From assembly GCA_023453025.1 (NCBI GenBank), contig JAEXUD010000062.1:1-64000 (forward strand): DNA of 64,000 nucleotides, read 5' to 3'. The stretch's first letter is position 1; every line of letters starts with the position of its first letter. Positions 35,509 to 44,613 of the stretch are shown piece after piece. Origin of the DNA: Bacillota bacterium (lineage in GTDB: Bacteria > Bacillota > Clostridia > Tissierellales > Sedimentibacteraceae). The position numbers and the translations under genes were made by a program. The notes beneath the pieces were generated by a model that was not told the origin of the DNA, did no database searches, and saw only the letters and a program-made list of their open reading frames with translations.

Positions 35509-35551
35509 AAGGGATATAACATTAGTTAATAAATGTTATATCCCTTATGAT
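35509..35551. terminator. Bidirectional terminator
   Basis: Perfect 15-base arms AAGGGATATAACATT and AATGTTATATCCCTT, followed by TATGATTTTT. Placed between convergent genes. Confidence 0.85.
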
Positions 35552-35574
35552 TTTTAAGTAAAGGCAATTTATTG

Positions 35575-36939
35575 TTATGCTATACCAAATAAATTAGTTA
35601 ATATAACAATAATAGGCAATGCAATAATTGTTTTTTCTAAAAATATAATCAAAAGTCCCTTGAAATTTATCGGCATTTTAGAGGTTATAATAAGTGTCCC
35701 GACCTCGGTCATATATATAATTTGAACCAATGAAAGTATACCAATAACAAATCTGGTTTTCAAAGATACAATATTGACCATCAATATTGCAGGAATAAAC
35801 ATGTCGGCAAATCCAACTATTGTAGCAGGTGCGGCGGCAAATGCTTCTTCCAATCCCAATACCTGAAGATAATATCCAAATGGCAGGGACAACCAATTAA
35901 ATATTGGCGTATAGGTTGCCAGGATGAGTGCAATGGTTCCAAACGACATAACGAGCGGGGTAAGGGCGAATATAATACCAAGAAACATTTCTACACCCTT
36001 GTATAATGTTCCTTTTAAGCCAGGCGCTGTTTCAGCTTTTGCGACTGCAAGGCTTAATGCCCATTGAGATTTAGTTATGCCTTCAGGTTCAACTTCATTT
36101 ATTTGCTTACCGGCAGCCGCATAATATTCGTCGGAATATTTGCTTATAGGGGGTATTCTTGTCATAATAACAACGCTTAGTATGCCGGTGACAGTCAATA
36201 TAACGTAAAACGGTACAAATAAGTGATCCACTTTAAGCATCGCCGCTATTACGAGACAAAAAGGAAGCGAAACTGCTGAAAAGCATGTTGCTATTGTTAT
36301 TGCTTCTCTGGCATTGTAATATCCCTGCTCATATTGGGTAGTTGTTAATACTACGCCTACGTTACAGTTTCCTACCCACGAAGCCACTAAATCTATAGCA
36401 GACCTGCCCGGAAGCTTAAACAGCGGCTTTGTGAAATTTCTTATAATTGTTCCGGTATAATCCATGATACCATAATCCATCAATAATGGGATTAAAAATG
36501 ATGCTGCAAAAAACCACGCTATAAGTGTAGCCAGCAATGACATCATGGTTCCGCCGGTGTCACCGGAAATTATAAATTCCGGACCTGTTTTTGTAAATAC
36601 TAAAACTGCTACAACAGAACCTATGATTCTAAATACTAAGTATAAATAGCTGGTTACAAAAAGTTTGCTTAACAGCTTGTTGTCAATTATTGCTTTAGGC
36701 TTCATAAATGTTGCAATTGTAGAAAAAACTGCAGATATTAGGATTACTGTTGTTATTAAAATGGATGCTGCAGGTTTGATTGCATCGGCTAACCATTCTG
36801 AAATAATTCCAATGGGAATATTTATTGCTCCTTTCCAGGGGACAGGACAAAGAAATAAAAACACACCAATAATTGAAGGCACCAAAAATTTCATAATTCT
36901 TTTATTATCCAATTCTTTCATAATATCATTTTCGTTCAT
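35575..36939 (-). CDS. YjiH-family (nucleoside-recognition/gate domain) transporter
   Basis: A 454-residue polytopic membrane protein with about eleven helices. It matches YjiH-type proteins with the gate (nucleoside recognition) domain: FLVPSIIGVFLFLCPVPWKG near the start and VASWVGNCNVGVVLTTTQYE near 184-203. Substrates of the family are not established. It follows the aminotransferase gene by 12 bases, so it may carry the amino or keto acid that enzyme uses. Confidence 0.8.
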   Translation of the reverse strand: MNENDIMKELDNKRIMKFLVPSIIGVFLFLCPVPWKGAINIPIGIISEWLADAIKPAASILITTVILISAVFSTIATFMKPKAIIDNKLLSKLFVTSYLYLVFRIIGSVVAVLVFTKTGPEFIISGDTGGTMMSLLATLIAWFFAASFLIPLLMDYGIMDYTGTIIRNFTKPLFKLPGRSAIDLVASWVGNCNVGVVLTTTQYEQGYYNAREAITIATCFSAVSLPFCLVIAAMLKVDHLFVPFYVILTVTGILSVVIMTRIPPISKYSDEYYAAAGKQINEVEPEGITKSQWALSLAVAKAETAPGLKGTLYKGVEMFLGIIFALTPLVMSFGTIALILATYTPIFNWLSLPFGYYLQVLGLEEAFAAAPATIVGFADMFIPAILMVNIVSLKTRFVIGILSLVQIIYMTEVGTLIITSKMPINFKGLLIIFLEKTIIALPIIVILTNLFGIA

Positions 36940-36951
36940 TACTTACCTCCT

Positions 36952-38115
36952 TTATATTTTAAAGATATCCATTTTTTCTATTCTGTCGAAAGCATCCTTA
37001 AGCTTTTCAACTCCAACCGTACAGGCAATTCTTACATATCCTTCTCCGCATTTGCCGAATGCAATTCCGGGTATGGTAAGAACATGTGCCTCTTTAAGTA
37101 TAATGTCACTTGCGTCAATGGAATTCAATCCTGTTTTTTTTATGTTTACAAATAGATAAAATGTCCCTTTAGGGCTTAATACAGACATGTTAGGTATTTT
37201 ATTTATTCTTTCTGCTGCGTAGAAAACTCTCTTTTTGTATTCAGCGATCATATCTGTCTGAACTGTTTCTCTGTTTCTCAATGCATATATTGCTCCGCGC
37301 TGTGAAATAGAAGGAGCTGTAAACACAACATTTTCGTTAATTTGTTGGATAGTCTTTATTATGAAGTCCGGAGCTATTATATTGCCAATCCTCCAGCCTG
37401 TCATTGTAAAATTCTTAGAAAAACTGTTAATAATTATCGTTCGTTCTTTCATGCCTTTAATCGAAACAATAGGTACAAAGGGTTCATTATAACTAAAGGA
37501 TGTATATATATCATCAGATATTACTATTAAGTCATATTTAACTGCAATATCTCTTATACCTTCCATTGTTTTTATTGATAATGTATTTCCGGTTGGATTA
37601 TTTGGAGAATTGATTACTAATGCTTTTGTTCTTTCTGACACTAAGCTTTCAAGTCTGTCAATGTTTATTTGAAAATCTTCACTTTCATAAGTGTTTAGTG
37701 GAACAGGGATGCCTCTTGCCAGCTCTACTTGCTGCGGATATGGAGTAAAAAATGGTGCCTGTAGTATAACTTCATCGCCATCGTCCAATATTGCCTCAAG
37801 AGCAAGGTACATACCTAAACATCCGCTTGCTGCAATAAAAATTTCTTCATCTTTGAACGACAGGCCATATTCATCTTTATAAAATTTTACTATTTCACTT
37901 CTAAGTTCAGGGTCGCCTCTGAAATCAGTGTATTTTGTGTGACCTAGTCTGGCATCTCGCATAGAGTTTTCTATTATTATGTCATGAGTTGTTAAATCAG
38001 GGTCGCCTAAGCTTAAATCAATTACATCATCAAATTGTTTTGCTAATTCATCCACTTGACCCATTGGAGTAGATTGATCCTTCCAATATCTTTTGGAAAT
38101 AAATTTGTTTTTCAT
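36952..38115 (-). CDS. PLP-dependent aminotransferase, class I/II
   Basis: A 387-residue fold-type I aminotransferase. Visible motifs are LSLGDPDLTTH, TKYTDFRGDPELR, the cofactor region SPNNPTGN, VISDDIYTSF, and the PLP lysine in SFSKNFTMTGWRIG; the substrate-carboxylate arginine lies in GEGYVRIACTV near the end. It exchanges an amino group between an amino acid and a 2-oxo acid. With the neighbouring GlcD/Etf genes and shared operator, it may link an amino acid with its 2-hydroxy acid. AGGTG lies before the start. Confidence 0.9.
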   Translation of the reverse strand: MKNKFISKRYWKDQSTPMGQVDELAKQFDDVIDLSLGDPDLTTHDIIIENSMRDARLGHTKYTDFRGDPELRSEIVKFYKDEYGLSFKDEEIFIAASGCLGMYLALEAILDDGDEVILQAPFFTPYPQQVELARGIPVPLNTYESEDFQINIDRLESLVSERTKALVINSPNNPTGNTLSIKTMEGIRDIAVKYDLIVISDDIYTSFSYNEPFVPIVSIKGMKERTIIINSFSKNFTMTGWRIGNIIAPDFIIKTIQQINENVVFTAPSISQRGAIYALRNRETVQTDMIAEYKKRVFYAAERINKIPNMSVLSPKGTFYLFVNIKKTGLNSIDASDIILKEAHVLTIPGIAFGKCGEGYVRIACTVGVEKLKDAFDRIEKMDIFKI

Positions 38116-38141
38116 AATTCACCTCATTCCTATTTTTTAAT

Positions 38142-38154
38142 GTGGTAAGACCTC
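38142..38154 (+). promoter_or_regulatory. Operator-like site before the aminotransferase operon
   Basis: GTGGTAAGACCTC, identical over 13 bases to the site before etfB. It falls just downstream of the minus-strand -10, near the transcription start. A related GTGGTA half-word adjoins it on the minus strand. Confidence 0.65.
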
Positions 38155-38358
38155 AATAACATTATACCACATGTTTTTTATTGTGCAAGCGTTTTTTTTA
38201 TATAAGAATTACCATCATTTTATGAGTAATTTTTATAAATTTTTGATTATGTTATGTTAACACAAAGCAAGCTTAAAAATTAAGAAAACAATTATTGAAT
38301 ATATTGCTTTCAACTGATATAAATAAATCAGAATTTGGCGGTATTCTGATTTTATTGA

Positions 38359-38387
38359 TTGACAGTATCATCTAATTAAGTTAAAAT
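38359..38387 (+). promoter_or_regulatory. Sigma-A promoter of the surface-polymer cluster
   Basis: Consensus TTGACA, a 17-base spacer and TAAAAT, 127 bases before the Wzz-like gene. Confidence 0.65.
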
Positions 38388-38513
38388 TTATATAGTAATA
38401 ATGATTAAATTTGCTGTATTTTTTATTTTTTTGCCGATATAATTATAGATAAATGTTTAACATTTATTGTGCTATGAAAGCGTTAATTATATCAAGCTAG
38501 AAGGAGAATTGTA

Positions 38514-39275
38514 ATGTACGAAAATGAAGAATATGAGGTGATTGAGCTCAGGGAAATTTTTCAAATATTAAAAAAATATATTGTGCTGCTAATTATAGTT
38601 CCGATTATTTTTGCACTATCAGGAGCTTTAATAAGTATATATTTGATTAATCCGGTGTATGAAGCATCAACCACGCTCATAGTAAGACAGAATAAGGATT
38701 CAAATGAAGAGATTAATATTACAGATGTTAATCTGGGCAAAAGTTTAGTATACACGTATGCTGAGATGGCAAAATCAAATACAGTCCTGGAAAATACAAG
38801 AAGTTCATTGGGACTAACGGAAATGAACGGAAAAGCTATAACAGTATCACCTGTAAAGGATACTCAAATCCTGAAAGTAACGGTTCAAAACACTAATCCT
38901 CAGCTGGCAATGAATATTGCCAATACTCTGGTCAAAGAATTTACTGTTGAAATAGTCAGGATAACACAAACGGATAACGTGGCAGTTGTTGACTATGCCA
39001 CATTGCCCGAAAAACCCATCAAACCTAATAAAGCAATTAATACAGCCATAGCTGCCGTATTAGGAGAAATGATTGTATTAATGATAATATTCCTGAAGGA
39101 ATACTTGGACAATACCATCAAAACAGAAAAGGACATTGAAAAATATCTGGGAATATCCGTAATCGGAACTATCCCTAATTTTAACAAAGGGGGAAAACAG
39201 TCGTATGGAAAGATACAGGATAAAAGAGGATCAGAAGTCTCCCATAGCGGAAGCTTACAGGAAAATTGCAACTAA
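38514..39275 (+). CDS. Wzz/YveK-like polysaccharide co-polymerase, tyrosine-kinase activator
   Basis: A 253-residue membrane protein with two helices (about 22-45 and 175-195) flanking an extracellular Wzz domain (NPVYEASTTLIVRQNKD, and VVDYATLPEKPIKPNK before the second helix). Such proteins set polymer length and activate the partner BY-kinase through the cytoplasmic tail. The gene overlaps the kinase gene by 71 bases; the last 24 or so residues are read in a different frame over the kinase start and look unconserved, so an original stop may have been lost. AAGGAGA precedes the start. Confidence 0.88.
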   Translation: MYENEEYEVIELREIFQILKKYIVLLIIVPIIFALSGALISIYLINPVYEASTTLIVRQNKDSNEEINITDVNLGKSLVYTYAEMAKSNTVLENTRSSLGLTEMNGKAITVSPVKDTQILKVTVQNTNPQLAMNIANTLVKEFTVEIVRITQTDNVAVVDYATLPEKPIKPNKAINTAIAAVLGEMIVLMIIFLKEYLDNTIKTEKDIEKYLGISVIGTIPNFNKGGKQSYGKIQDKRGSEVSHSGSLQENCN

Positions 39276-39861
39276 TATACAATTTGCAAATATAGACAGA
39301 AATGTAAAGACTATCATGGTATCAAGCTGCTTGGCCAGCGAAGGTAAGACAACGACAATAAGCAATTTAGCAAGTGTAATGGCTGAATTAAATAAAAAAA
39401 TACTGCTTATAGACCTTGATTTAAGAAAACCTACAATACATAAACAATTCAATTTATCCAACAGAATGGGTTTGACAGATTTGCTTTTGAACAAGGATGA
39501 TTTTAATGCGTATGTTCACCAGATATATCCCGGTCTGGATGTAATAACTTCAGGCAAGATACCTTCAAATCCTACAGAAATCATCAATTCAAACGCTATT
39601 AAAGAATTAATAAAGAAAGTATCGGAACATTATGATTACATATTTTTGGACACGCCGCCGTTAGTGCTGGTCAGCGATCCTTTAACAATCGCAACGTTTT
39701 GTGATGCTGTTATTTTGACAATCGCTCATTCGGAGGCTGAGAGAGATGTGATCAAGAAATCAATTGACAGCCTGAAGCAGATTAATGCAAACATAATAGG
39801 CGCCATATTTAACAAGATTCCAGTATCAAAGAATAACAAGTATTATTACAGTTATTACTAA
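39205..39861 (+). CDS. CpsD/CapB-family tyrosine-protein kinase
   Basis: A 218-residue BY-kinase. Walker A is ASEGKTTT at 44-51, Walker A' ILLIDLDLRKP at 66-76 and Walker B YIFLDTPP near 148-155. The C-terminal autophosphorylation cluster is KYYYSYY. It is cytoplasmic and would be activated by the Wzz-like protein encoded just before and reversed by the PHP phosphatase just after. A second kinase, very similar in sequence, lies at 44614-45264. Confidence 0.92.
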   Translation: MERYRIKEDQKSPIAEAYRKIATNIQFANIDRNVKTIMVSSCLASEGKTTTISNLASVMAELNKKILLIDLDLRKPTIHKQFNLSNRMGLTDLLLNKDDFNAYVHQIYPGLDVITSGKIPSNPTEIINSNAIKELIKKVSEHYDYIFLDTPPLVLVSDPLTIATFCDAVILTIAHSEAERDVIKKSIDSLKQINANIIGAIFNKIPVSKNNKYYYSYY

Positions 39862-39880
39862 AAATTTCAGGGGGTAATCT

Positions 39881-40651
39881 ATGATTGATATGCATACCCA
39901 TATATTGTTTGGCGTTGATGACGGAGCCAAGACAATAGACGATTCTTTGGCCTTGATTAACGAGGAAATAAAAAAAGGCGTGAATAAGATTATTTTGACC
40001 CCTCATTACAAGAGAAGATATAGCGACACCGGTACTGATAAAGTAACTGAAAATTTCAAGATTCTAAAAAATTATGCTGTCGAGGAAAATCTGAAGGTTG
40101 AGCTGTACTTGGGTTGTGAAGTGTACCTGGATTTCAAATATTACGATATAATTTGGAACGAACCGATTATTACATTAGCAGGTTCAGACTATATTTTAAT
40201 AGAGTTCAGTATGACGGATACTCCTAATAACATACCGGAAATATGCTATGAGGCAAGACTCAAGGGATATATACCTATTATAGCTCATGTTGAGAGATAT
40301 GATGTTTTATATGAAAATAGTCAGTTGATTAAGGATATTTTAAATGAAGGCGCATATTTTCAGATTAACGCATCTGCCGTTATAAGCAAGGAGGACAGAG
40401 AAAGCCGCAAGTTTGTCAACTATCTCCTGAAGAATGAACTTGTAAGCTTCATTGCCTCGGATGTCCATAACCAAGCTTCGAGAGCATTCTACCTGGATGA
40501 GGCATACAGTGCTGTTAATAAAATATGCAGTCACTCTTATGCGGAGAAGATATTCAGAGAGAACCAGGAGAATATTATTATGAATAAATACTTTGACAGC
40601 CCTGAAATTGAAATTAAAAAAAAGGGTTTCATATCAAAGTTATTTAAATAA
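39881..40651 (+). CDS. CpsB/CapC-family PHP tyrosine phosphatase
   Basis: A 256-residue manganese-dependent phosphatase of the PHP fold. Metal ligands are visible in MIDMHTHIL (His5, His7) and DDGA, TPHYK, the glutamate in GCEVYL, IIAHVERY and SDVHN. It dephosphorylates the C-terminal tyrosines of the partner kinase. GGGGG lies before the start and the gap to the kinase is 19 bases. Confidence 0.92.
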   Translation: MIDMHTHILFGVDDGAKTIDDSLALINEEIKKGVNKIILTPHYKRRYSDTGTDKVTENFKILKNYAVEENLKVELYLGCEVYLDFKYYDIIWNEPIITLAGSDYILIEFSMTDTPNNIPEICYEARLKGYIPIIAHVERYDVLYENSQLIKDILNEGAYFQINASAVISKEDRESRKFVNYLLKNELVSFIASDVHNQASRAFYLDEAYSAVNKICSHSYAEKIFRENQENIIMNKYFDSPEIEIKKKGFISKLFK

Positions 40652-40690
40652 AGAATATAAATAAAAGTATTATATGAAAGGGGAACACAA

Positions 40691-42643
40691 ATGAAAAGAT
40701 TAATTAAGACAATTGCTATAATTTTATGCTTGATTATGGCAATAGGAAATTTTGCTTTTGCAGATGAAGCTCAGTTGATTTCTGCTGAAGCAAAAGATTA
40801 TGAAGGGCATTGGGCGCAGTCAACTATTCAGAAATGGATAGACGAGGGAAGAGCTTCCGGTTATCCTGACGGAAGCTACAAACCGGACAATAATGTAACA
40901 AGAGCTGAATTTGTAAGAATGGTTAACGGAATAATTGATTTCGAGGGAAAGGGTAAGGCATCATATACAGATGTACCCGAAACAGAATGGTATTACAATT
41001 ACATAGGAATTGCCCAGGAAATAGGCTATATATCAGGATATCCGGGCGAAGAGTTCAGACCAAATGCCTACATAACAAGAGAGCAGGCAGCATCAATACT
41101 GTCCAGAATCCAATATCTTGACAACAATGCTTCAAGCATTGACAAATTCAGTGACAAATCAAGCATATCATCATGGGCTGCTGAATCCGTAGGTGCAGCA
41201 TCTGAAGCAGGATTTATTTCCGGATATAGTGACGGAAGATTCAGACCTTTAAAAAACCTTACAAGAGCTGAAGCTCTTACAATGCTTGAAAATGTTCTGA
41301 ACAATGCGAAGAACTACGTTATATTCAACGCAGGAACCAAAATAGAAAACTTTGTGTTTGAAGGTGGTCTGGTAATTGCCGAGACTGTAGGAGAGGGCGA
41401 TGTAACGCTGAATAACGTTACGGTTAATGGTACCTTAAAGGTTTTAGGCGGAGGAGAAAATTCGCTTTATTTTAACAATGTAAGGGTTAATAAAGTAGTT
41501 GTTTCCAAAGAGGGTGTCAGACTTGTTCTTGACGACGGTACCGAAATCCAGGAAGTTGAGCTTGCTTCTGAAACAATTCTGGAGAACACAGACGGTTCAA
41601 TTGCCAAGATAGTCGTAAATGGAGACGGTACAGTAACATTAAAGGGTAAATTCGATGAAGTTGAAGTGAATTCAGAAGCTGATATCGTGCTGAACAATGC
41701 TGAAGTGACAAAATTAGTTGCAGAAAAACCAATAGTAATCAAGGGCACAGGTACAATAACAACATTGGAAGCCAATGCAGACGAAATCAAATTCGAAGCT
41801 AAGGTTGACATAAAGAAGACTGTTGTTGCTGAAGGAGTAAAAACTCCGCCTGCTAAGCAGGAGGATGCTCCGTCCGGTGGAGGCGGCGGTGGTGGAGCTC
41901 CGGGAGGAGACACATCAAAAGAATATAAATTCAATTTTAATGTAACACTGGAAAAGAACGGAGAGGAAATAAGTGATATTCCTTTCGTACCGACAGCATC
42001 ATTTAAAGATACAGAAGTTGTTTCAAACATAGTTAAAAACTTAATTCCTGAAATTAAGACGCTTTTAAATAATAATTCCGTAAAACCTGAAGTGGAAGAA
42101 TTATTAGACTTATATAATAGCAAGATAGAAAATGCAGACACCATAAAATTAGGCGGCAGAGTGATATATACTAAAGATGGCGGATGGAACGAAAATGCAT
42201 ACAGCTATCTGGACGGAACAGATATTAAAGCTTATTTAGATTCCAACCATCCGGATTTATTGAACAAGATTAATCTGGAATTAAGTGATATTACTAAATT
42301 GTTGGACGTATACACAGCTGTTTACGGAACTCCTGCAAAGGTTGAGAGTGATTTGACGAAAATCAAAGCAACATTGGAATCCGAATTTAATGAAGATTCA
42401 GCTAAAGCAATCGCCTTTACATATGGCGGAACTGAAAAACAATTTAGTATGGATTTTGATTCAAAGGTAGATTATAACGACATTGATATAATAAGCGAGC
42501 TTGTAGATTTTGTAAATGCCAATTATACAAAATCATATACAACATTGAAAAATTTTGTAAGTACTTATGGAACTACAATAACGATAACAACCAATACTGA
42601 TGATGCAACGGCAACTTTCACAGTGACGATAACAGAAAAGTAA
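40691..42643 (+). CDS. S-layer homology protein with repetitive beta domain
   Basis: A 650-residue exported protein. The signal peptide ends near NFAFADEAQ. Three SLH domains fill about residues 35-205 (GHWAQSTIQKWIDEGRASGY, ITREQAASILSRI, GYSDGRFRP), which bind pyruvylated wall polymer. Residues 210-395 form a strand-rich repeat region (NNVTVNGTLKVLGGG type), followed by a glycine-rich hinge and a C-terminal domain without recognised family. It probably belongs to the surface layer. AAAGGGG precedes the start, and a terminator follows. Confidence 0.9.
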   Translation: MKRLIKTIAIILCLIMAIGNFAFADEAQLISAEAKDYEGHWAQSTIQKWIDEGRASGYPDGSYKPDNNVTRAEFVRMVNGIIDFEGKGKASYTDVPETEWYYNYIGIAQEIGYISGYPGEEFRPNAYITREQAASILSRIQYLDNNASSIDKFSDKSSISSWAAESVGAASEAGFISGYSDGRFRPLKNLTRAEALTMLENVLNNAKNYVIFNAGTKIENFVFEGGLVIAETVGEGDVTLNNVTVNGTLKVLGGGENSLYFNNVRVNKVVVSKEGVRLVLDDGTEIQEVELASETILENTDGSIAKIVVNGDGTVTLKGKFDEVEVNSEADIVLNNAEVTKLVAEKPIVIKGTGTITTLEANADEIKFEAKVDIKKTVVAEGVKTPPAKQEDAPSGGGGGGGAPGGDTSKEYKFNFNVTLEKNGEEISDIPFVPTASFKDTEVVSNIVKNLIPEIKTLLNNNSVKPEVEELLDLYNSKIENADTIKLGGRVIYTKDGGWNENAYSYLDGTDIKAYLDSNHPDLLNKINLELSDITKLLDVYTAVYGTPAKVESDLTKIKATLESEFNEDSAKAIAFTYGGTEKQFSMDFDSKVDYNDIDIISELVDFVNANYTKSYTTLKNFVSTYGTTITITTNTDDATATFTVTITEK

Positions 42644-42659
42644 AAGATTAGCATATGGG

Positions 42660-42683
42660 AAAAGGGCAATAGCCCTTTTCTTA
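42660..42683 (+). terminator. Terminator between the two SLH genes
   Basis: Perfect arms AAAAGGGC and GCCCTTTT with loop AATA, followed by CTTATAAA; read-through to the next gene is possible because the T run is short. Confidence 0.7.
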
Positions 42684-42702
42684 TAAATAAATGGAGGACC
42701 GG

Positions 42703-43680
42703 ATGAAAAAAACACTCAGAATTATTTCTTTAATATTAATAATAAGCTTATTTATGGGTATTTCGGCTTTTGGAGACGAAGTACAGGTATCTGCAGAATT
42801 TTCGGATTTAAGTACGGATTACTGGGCTTACGAGGGAATTGCTAAGCTGGTTGATGCAAAAATAATCCAGGGATATCTGGACGGAACATTCAGACCGGAT
42901 GATCATATAACCAGGGCAGAATTGGTAAAGATTGCAAATATGGTATTTGATTATACACAAAAACAGGAATCAACAAGCCTGACAGATGTTCCTGATTCAG
43001 AATGGTATTATGAGCAGGTTTTAATAGCACAAAATGCCGGCTATATTGATGGCTATCTGGATGGAACTTTTAAACCTGACAATAACATAACAAGAGAAGA
43101 ATTTTGCAAGATACTGGATACTATAGTGGATTTTGTGGAATTACCTGGTGCGTATGCTCCTGCTGATGATGTATCCGAGTGGGCATCAGATTATGTTAAT
43201 AAGGTATTATCTAATAAAATTATGTTGTTAGATTCAGATAATAATTTCAGAGCTAAGGAATTTGCAACAAGAGCTGAAGTATGTGATGCTCTGTCAAAAT
43301 TTCTTATAATTGAGGAGGAAGAAGTCACTTCAGGAGGGTCGTCAGGAGGACCGTCAGGAGGTTCTGATGATAGTGAAAAAGAAGCATTATACGATGCAAT
43401 GAACAGTGTGATTACAGTGTTAAATGAAGATGTCATTTCTTCTTTAAATGATGACCAGGCTGAAATAGTAAACGACATCATTGAAAACATGAACAAATAT
43501 ATGAATGATAACAGCCATGATTATATAGCAGCTGCGGAAGATACATATGCTGAATACAAAAAACTAAGTGAAGAAGAGCAGGATTCATTGATAAATTCAA
43601 TACAGACACAGGTTCCGACGCTGTATCTTATTGAATTAAAAGATTTTTTCTTTCCTGATGCAGATATAAATATTAATTAA
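42703..43680 (+). CDS. S-layer homology protein, short
   Basis: A 325-residue exported protein with a signal peptide (to about residue 25) and three SLH domains at about 30-205 (DYWAYEGIAKLVDAKIIQGY, DGTFRPDDHITRAE). A short GGSSGGPSGGS hinge and a helical C-terminal domain of about 95 residues follow; the latter is unrecognised. ATG 42703 is chosen since GGAGG lies 7 bases upstream; ATG 42691 would include the ribosome site. It is the second SLH protein of the cluster. Confidence 0.88.
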   Translation: MKKTLRIISLILIISLFMGISAFGDEVQVSAEFSDLSTDYWAYEGIAKLVDAKIIQGYLDGTFRPDDHITRAELVKIANMVFDYTQKQESTSLTDVPDSEWYYEQVLIAQNAGYIDGYLDGTFKPDNNITREEFCKILDTIVDFVELPGAYAPADDVSEWASDYVNKVLSNKIMLLDSDNNFRAKEFATRAEVCDALSKFLIIEEEEVTSGGSSGGPSGGSDDSEKEALYDAMNSVITVLNEDVISSLNDDQAEIVNDIIENMNKYMNDNSHDYIAAAEDTYAEYKKLSEEEQDSLINSIQTQVPTLYLIELKDFFFPDADININ

Positions 43681-43717
43681 CATGCAAGCTTGGATAAATT
43701 ATAAATAAGGATTTTTT

Positions 43718-44467
43718 ATGAAAAAAAAATTTAGAATGCCGGCTATAATCCTTGCAGTAATTGCTGTCGTTGCAATACTGATTATATTATGGCAATATGA
43801 TAATATTTCTGCCCTCGTTAACGGGTTGAATAGTTCAACAGATGAATTAGCTCAAAAAATGGATGAAAACAGAAATAACTTAAAAGCAGAAGTGGAAAAA
43901 TATATTTCAGAACCTGTAACTGACATTACTGCAGAGGATGAAAAGAAACTTATCAAGGGTGAAATTACTGTTGAAGAAATAGCCGATAAATATAAATTGC
44001 CTCTGGATTATATGAAGGATTCACATACAACAGAAGATGAAGTACAAAGCGTTGATACTGAAGGGACTAAAAGCAGCAGTCAGGTAGACACTGATTCGGC
44101 AGAACGGCAGGATCCTAAAGCAATGGATAAAGCCATCAGCGAAGGGGTCAGCAAGATGTACGCACTTAAGGCAAAATATGTCAGCAAGCTTGGTGAAGTG
44201 GAACGAGACGTATATAAGGAATATGAGAAGCTTCCTTCAGATAAGCGTAATAAGGACAGTAAATACAAAATATTGATGGAAAATTTAAATTATGTAGCAC
44301 AGCTTGAAAAAAAGTGTGATGATGAAGTTGCAAATACTCTTTCATCGTTAGAGGAAGAATTGATAGCGCTAAATGGTGATACAGAGATAATTAAGGTGCT
44401 TAAGGAAGCATATAAGCAGGAAAAGGAAATAAAAAAGTCATATTATTTAAGTTTATATAGCAATTGA
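43718..44467 (+). CDS. Unrecognised membrane-anchored coiled-coil protein
   Basis: A 249-residue protein with one N-terminal membrane helix (about 7-27), a short helical region (30-75), a polar Ser/Thr/Asp linker (98-130), and a long predicted coiled coil (135-240), probably outside the cell. The segment EKKLIKGEITVEEIADKYKL resembles a small helical motif, but no family is recognised. It follows the SLH gene by 37 bases and ends at a terminator, so it is likely part of the surface cluster. It may work with the kinase/phosphatase system or the SLH proteins; this is inference. Confidence 0.7.
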   Translation: MKKKFRMPAIILAVIAVVAILIILWQYDNISALVNGLNSSTDELAQKMDENRNNLKAEVEKYISEPVTDITAEDEKKLIKGEITVEEIADKYKLPLDYMKDSHTTEDEVQSVDTEGTKSSSQVDTDSAERQDPKAMDKAISEGVSKMYALKAKYVSKLGEVERDVYKEYEKLPSDKRNKDSKYKILMENLNYVAQLEKKCDDEVANTLSSLEEELIALNGDTEIIKVLKEAYKQEKEIKKSYYLSLYSN

Positions 44468-44483
44468 ATAATCTTGAATTATT

Positions 44484-44521
44484 GGGGCGAACTTTTCAAT
44501 AGAGTTTGTCCCTGCTTTTTT
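44484..44521 (+). terminator. Terminator after the coiled-coil gene
   Basis: Ten-base arms GGGGCGAACT and AGTTTGTCCC pair with two wobbles, then TGCTTTTTT. Confidence 0.75.
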
Positions 44522-44613
44522 GCGTTCAATCATAATTCGACACTCTAATTTAACGTATTAGGGTAACATAGTGGTAAGACTTGTACGATAAATAAATAAT
44601 ATGGAGCATATAT

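Larger units (their letters stand above)
38116..38513. other. Divergent promoter region
   Basis: It contains the operator word at 38142-38154, a TATAAT on the minus strand at 38161-38166, an 8-base hairpin (ATCAGAAT and ATTCTGAT, 38327-38350) and the plus-strand promoter at 38359-38387. Nothing else is recognised. Confidence 0.6.

Noticed and set aside
41467..42144. 225-codon minus-strand frame opposite the SLH gene
   Set aside because: It mirrors the codon pattern of the SLH gene and has no start signals or recognisable domain.
44571..44580. GTGGTAAGAC before the second kinase gene as a third FadR-type operator
   Set aside because: It matches 10 of 13 bases but the ACC half is changed to ACT, breaking the core; probably chance.
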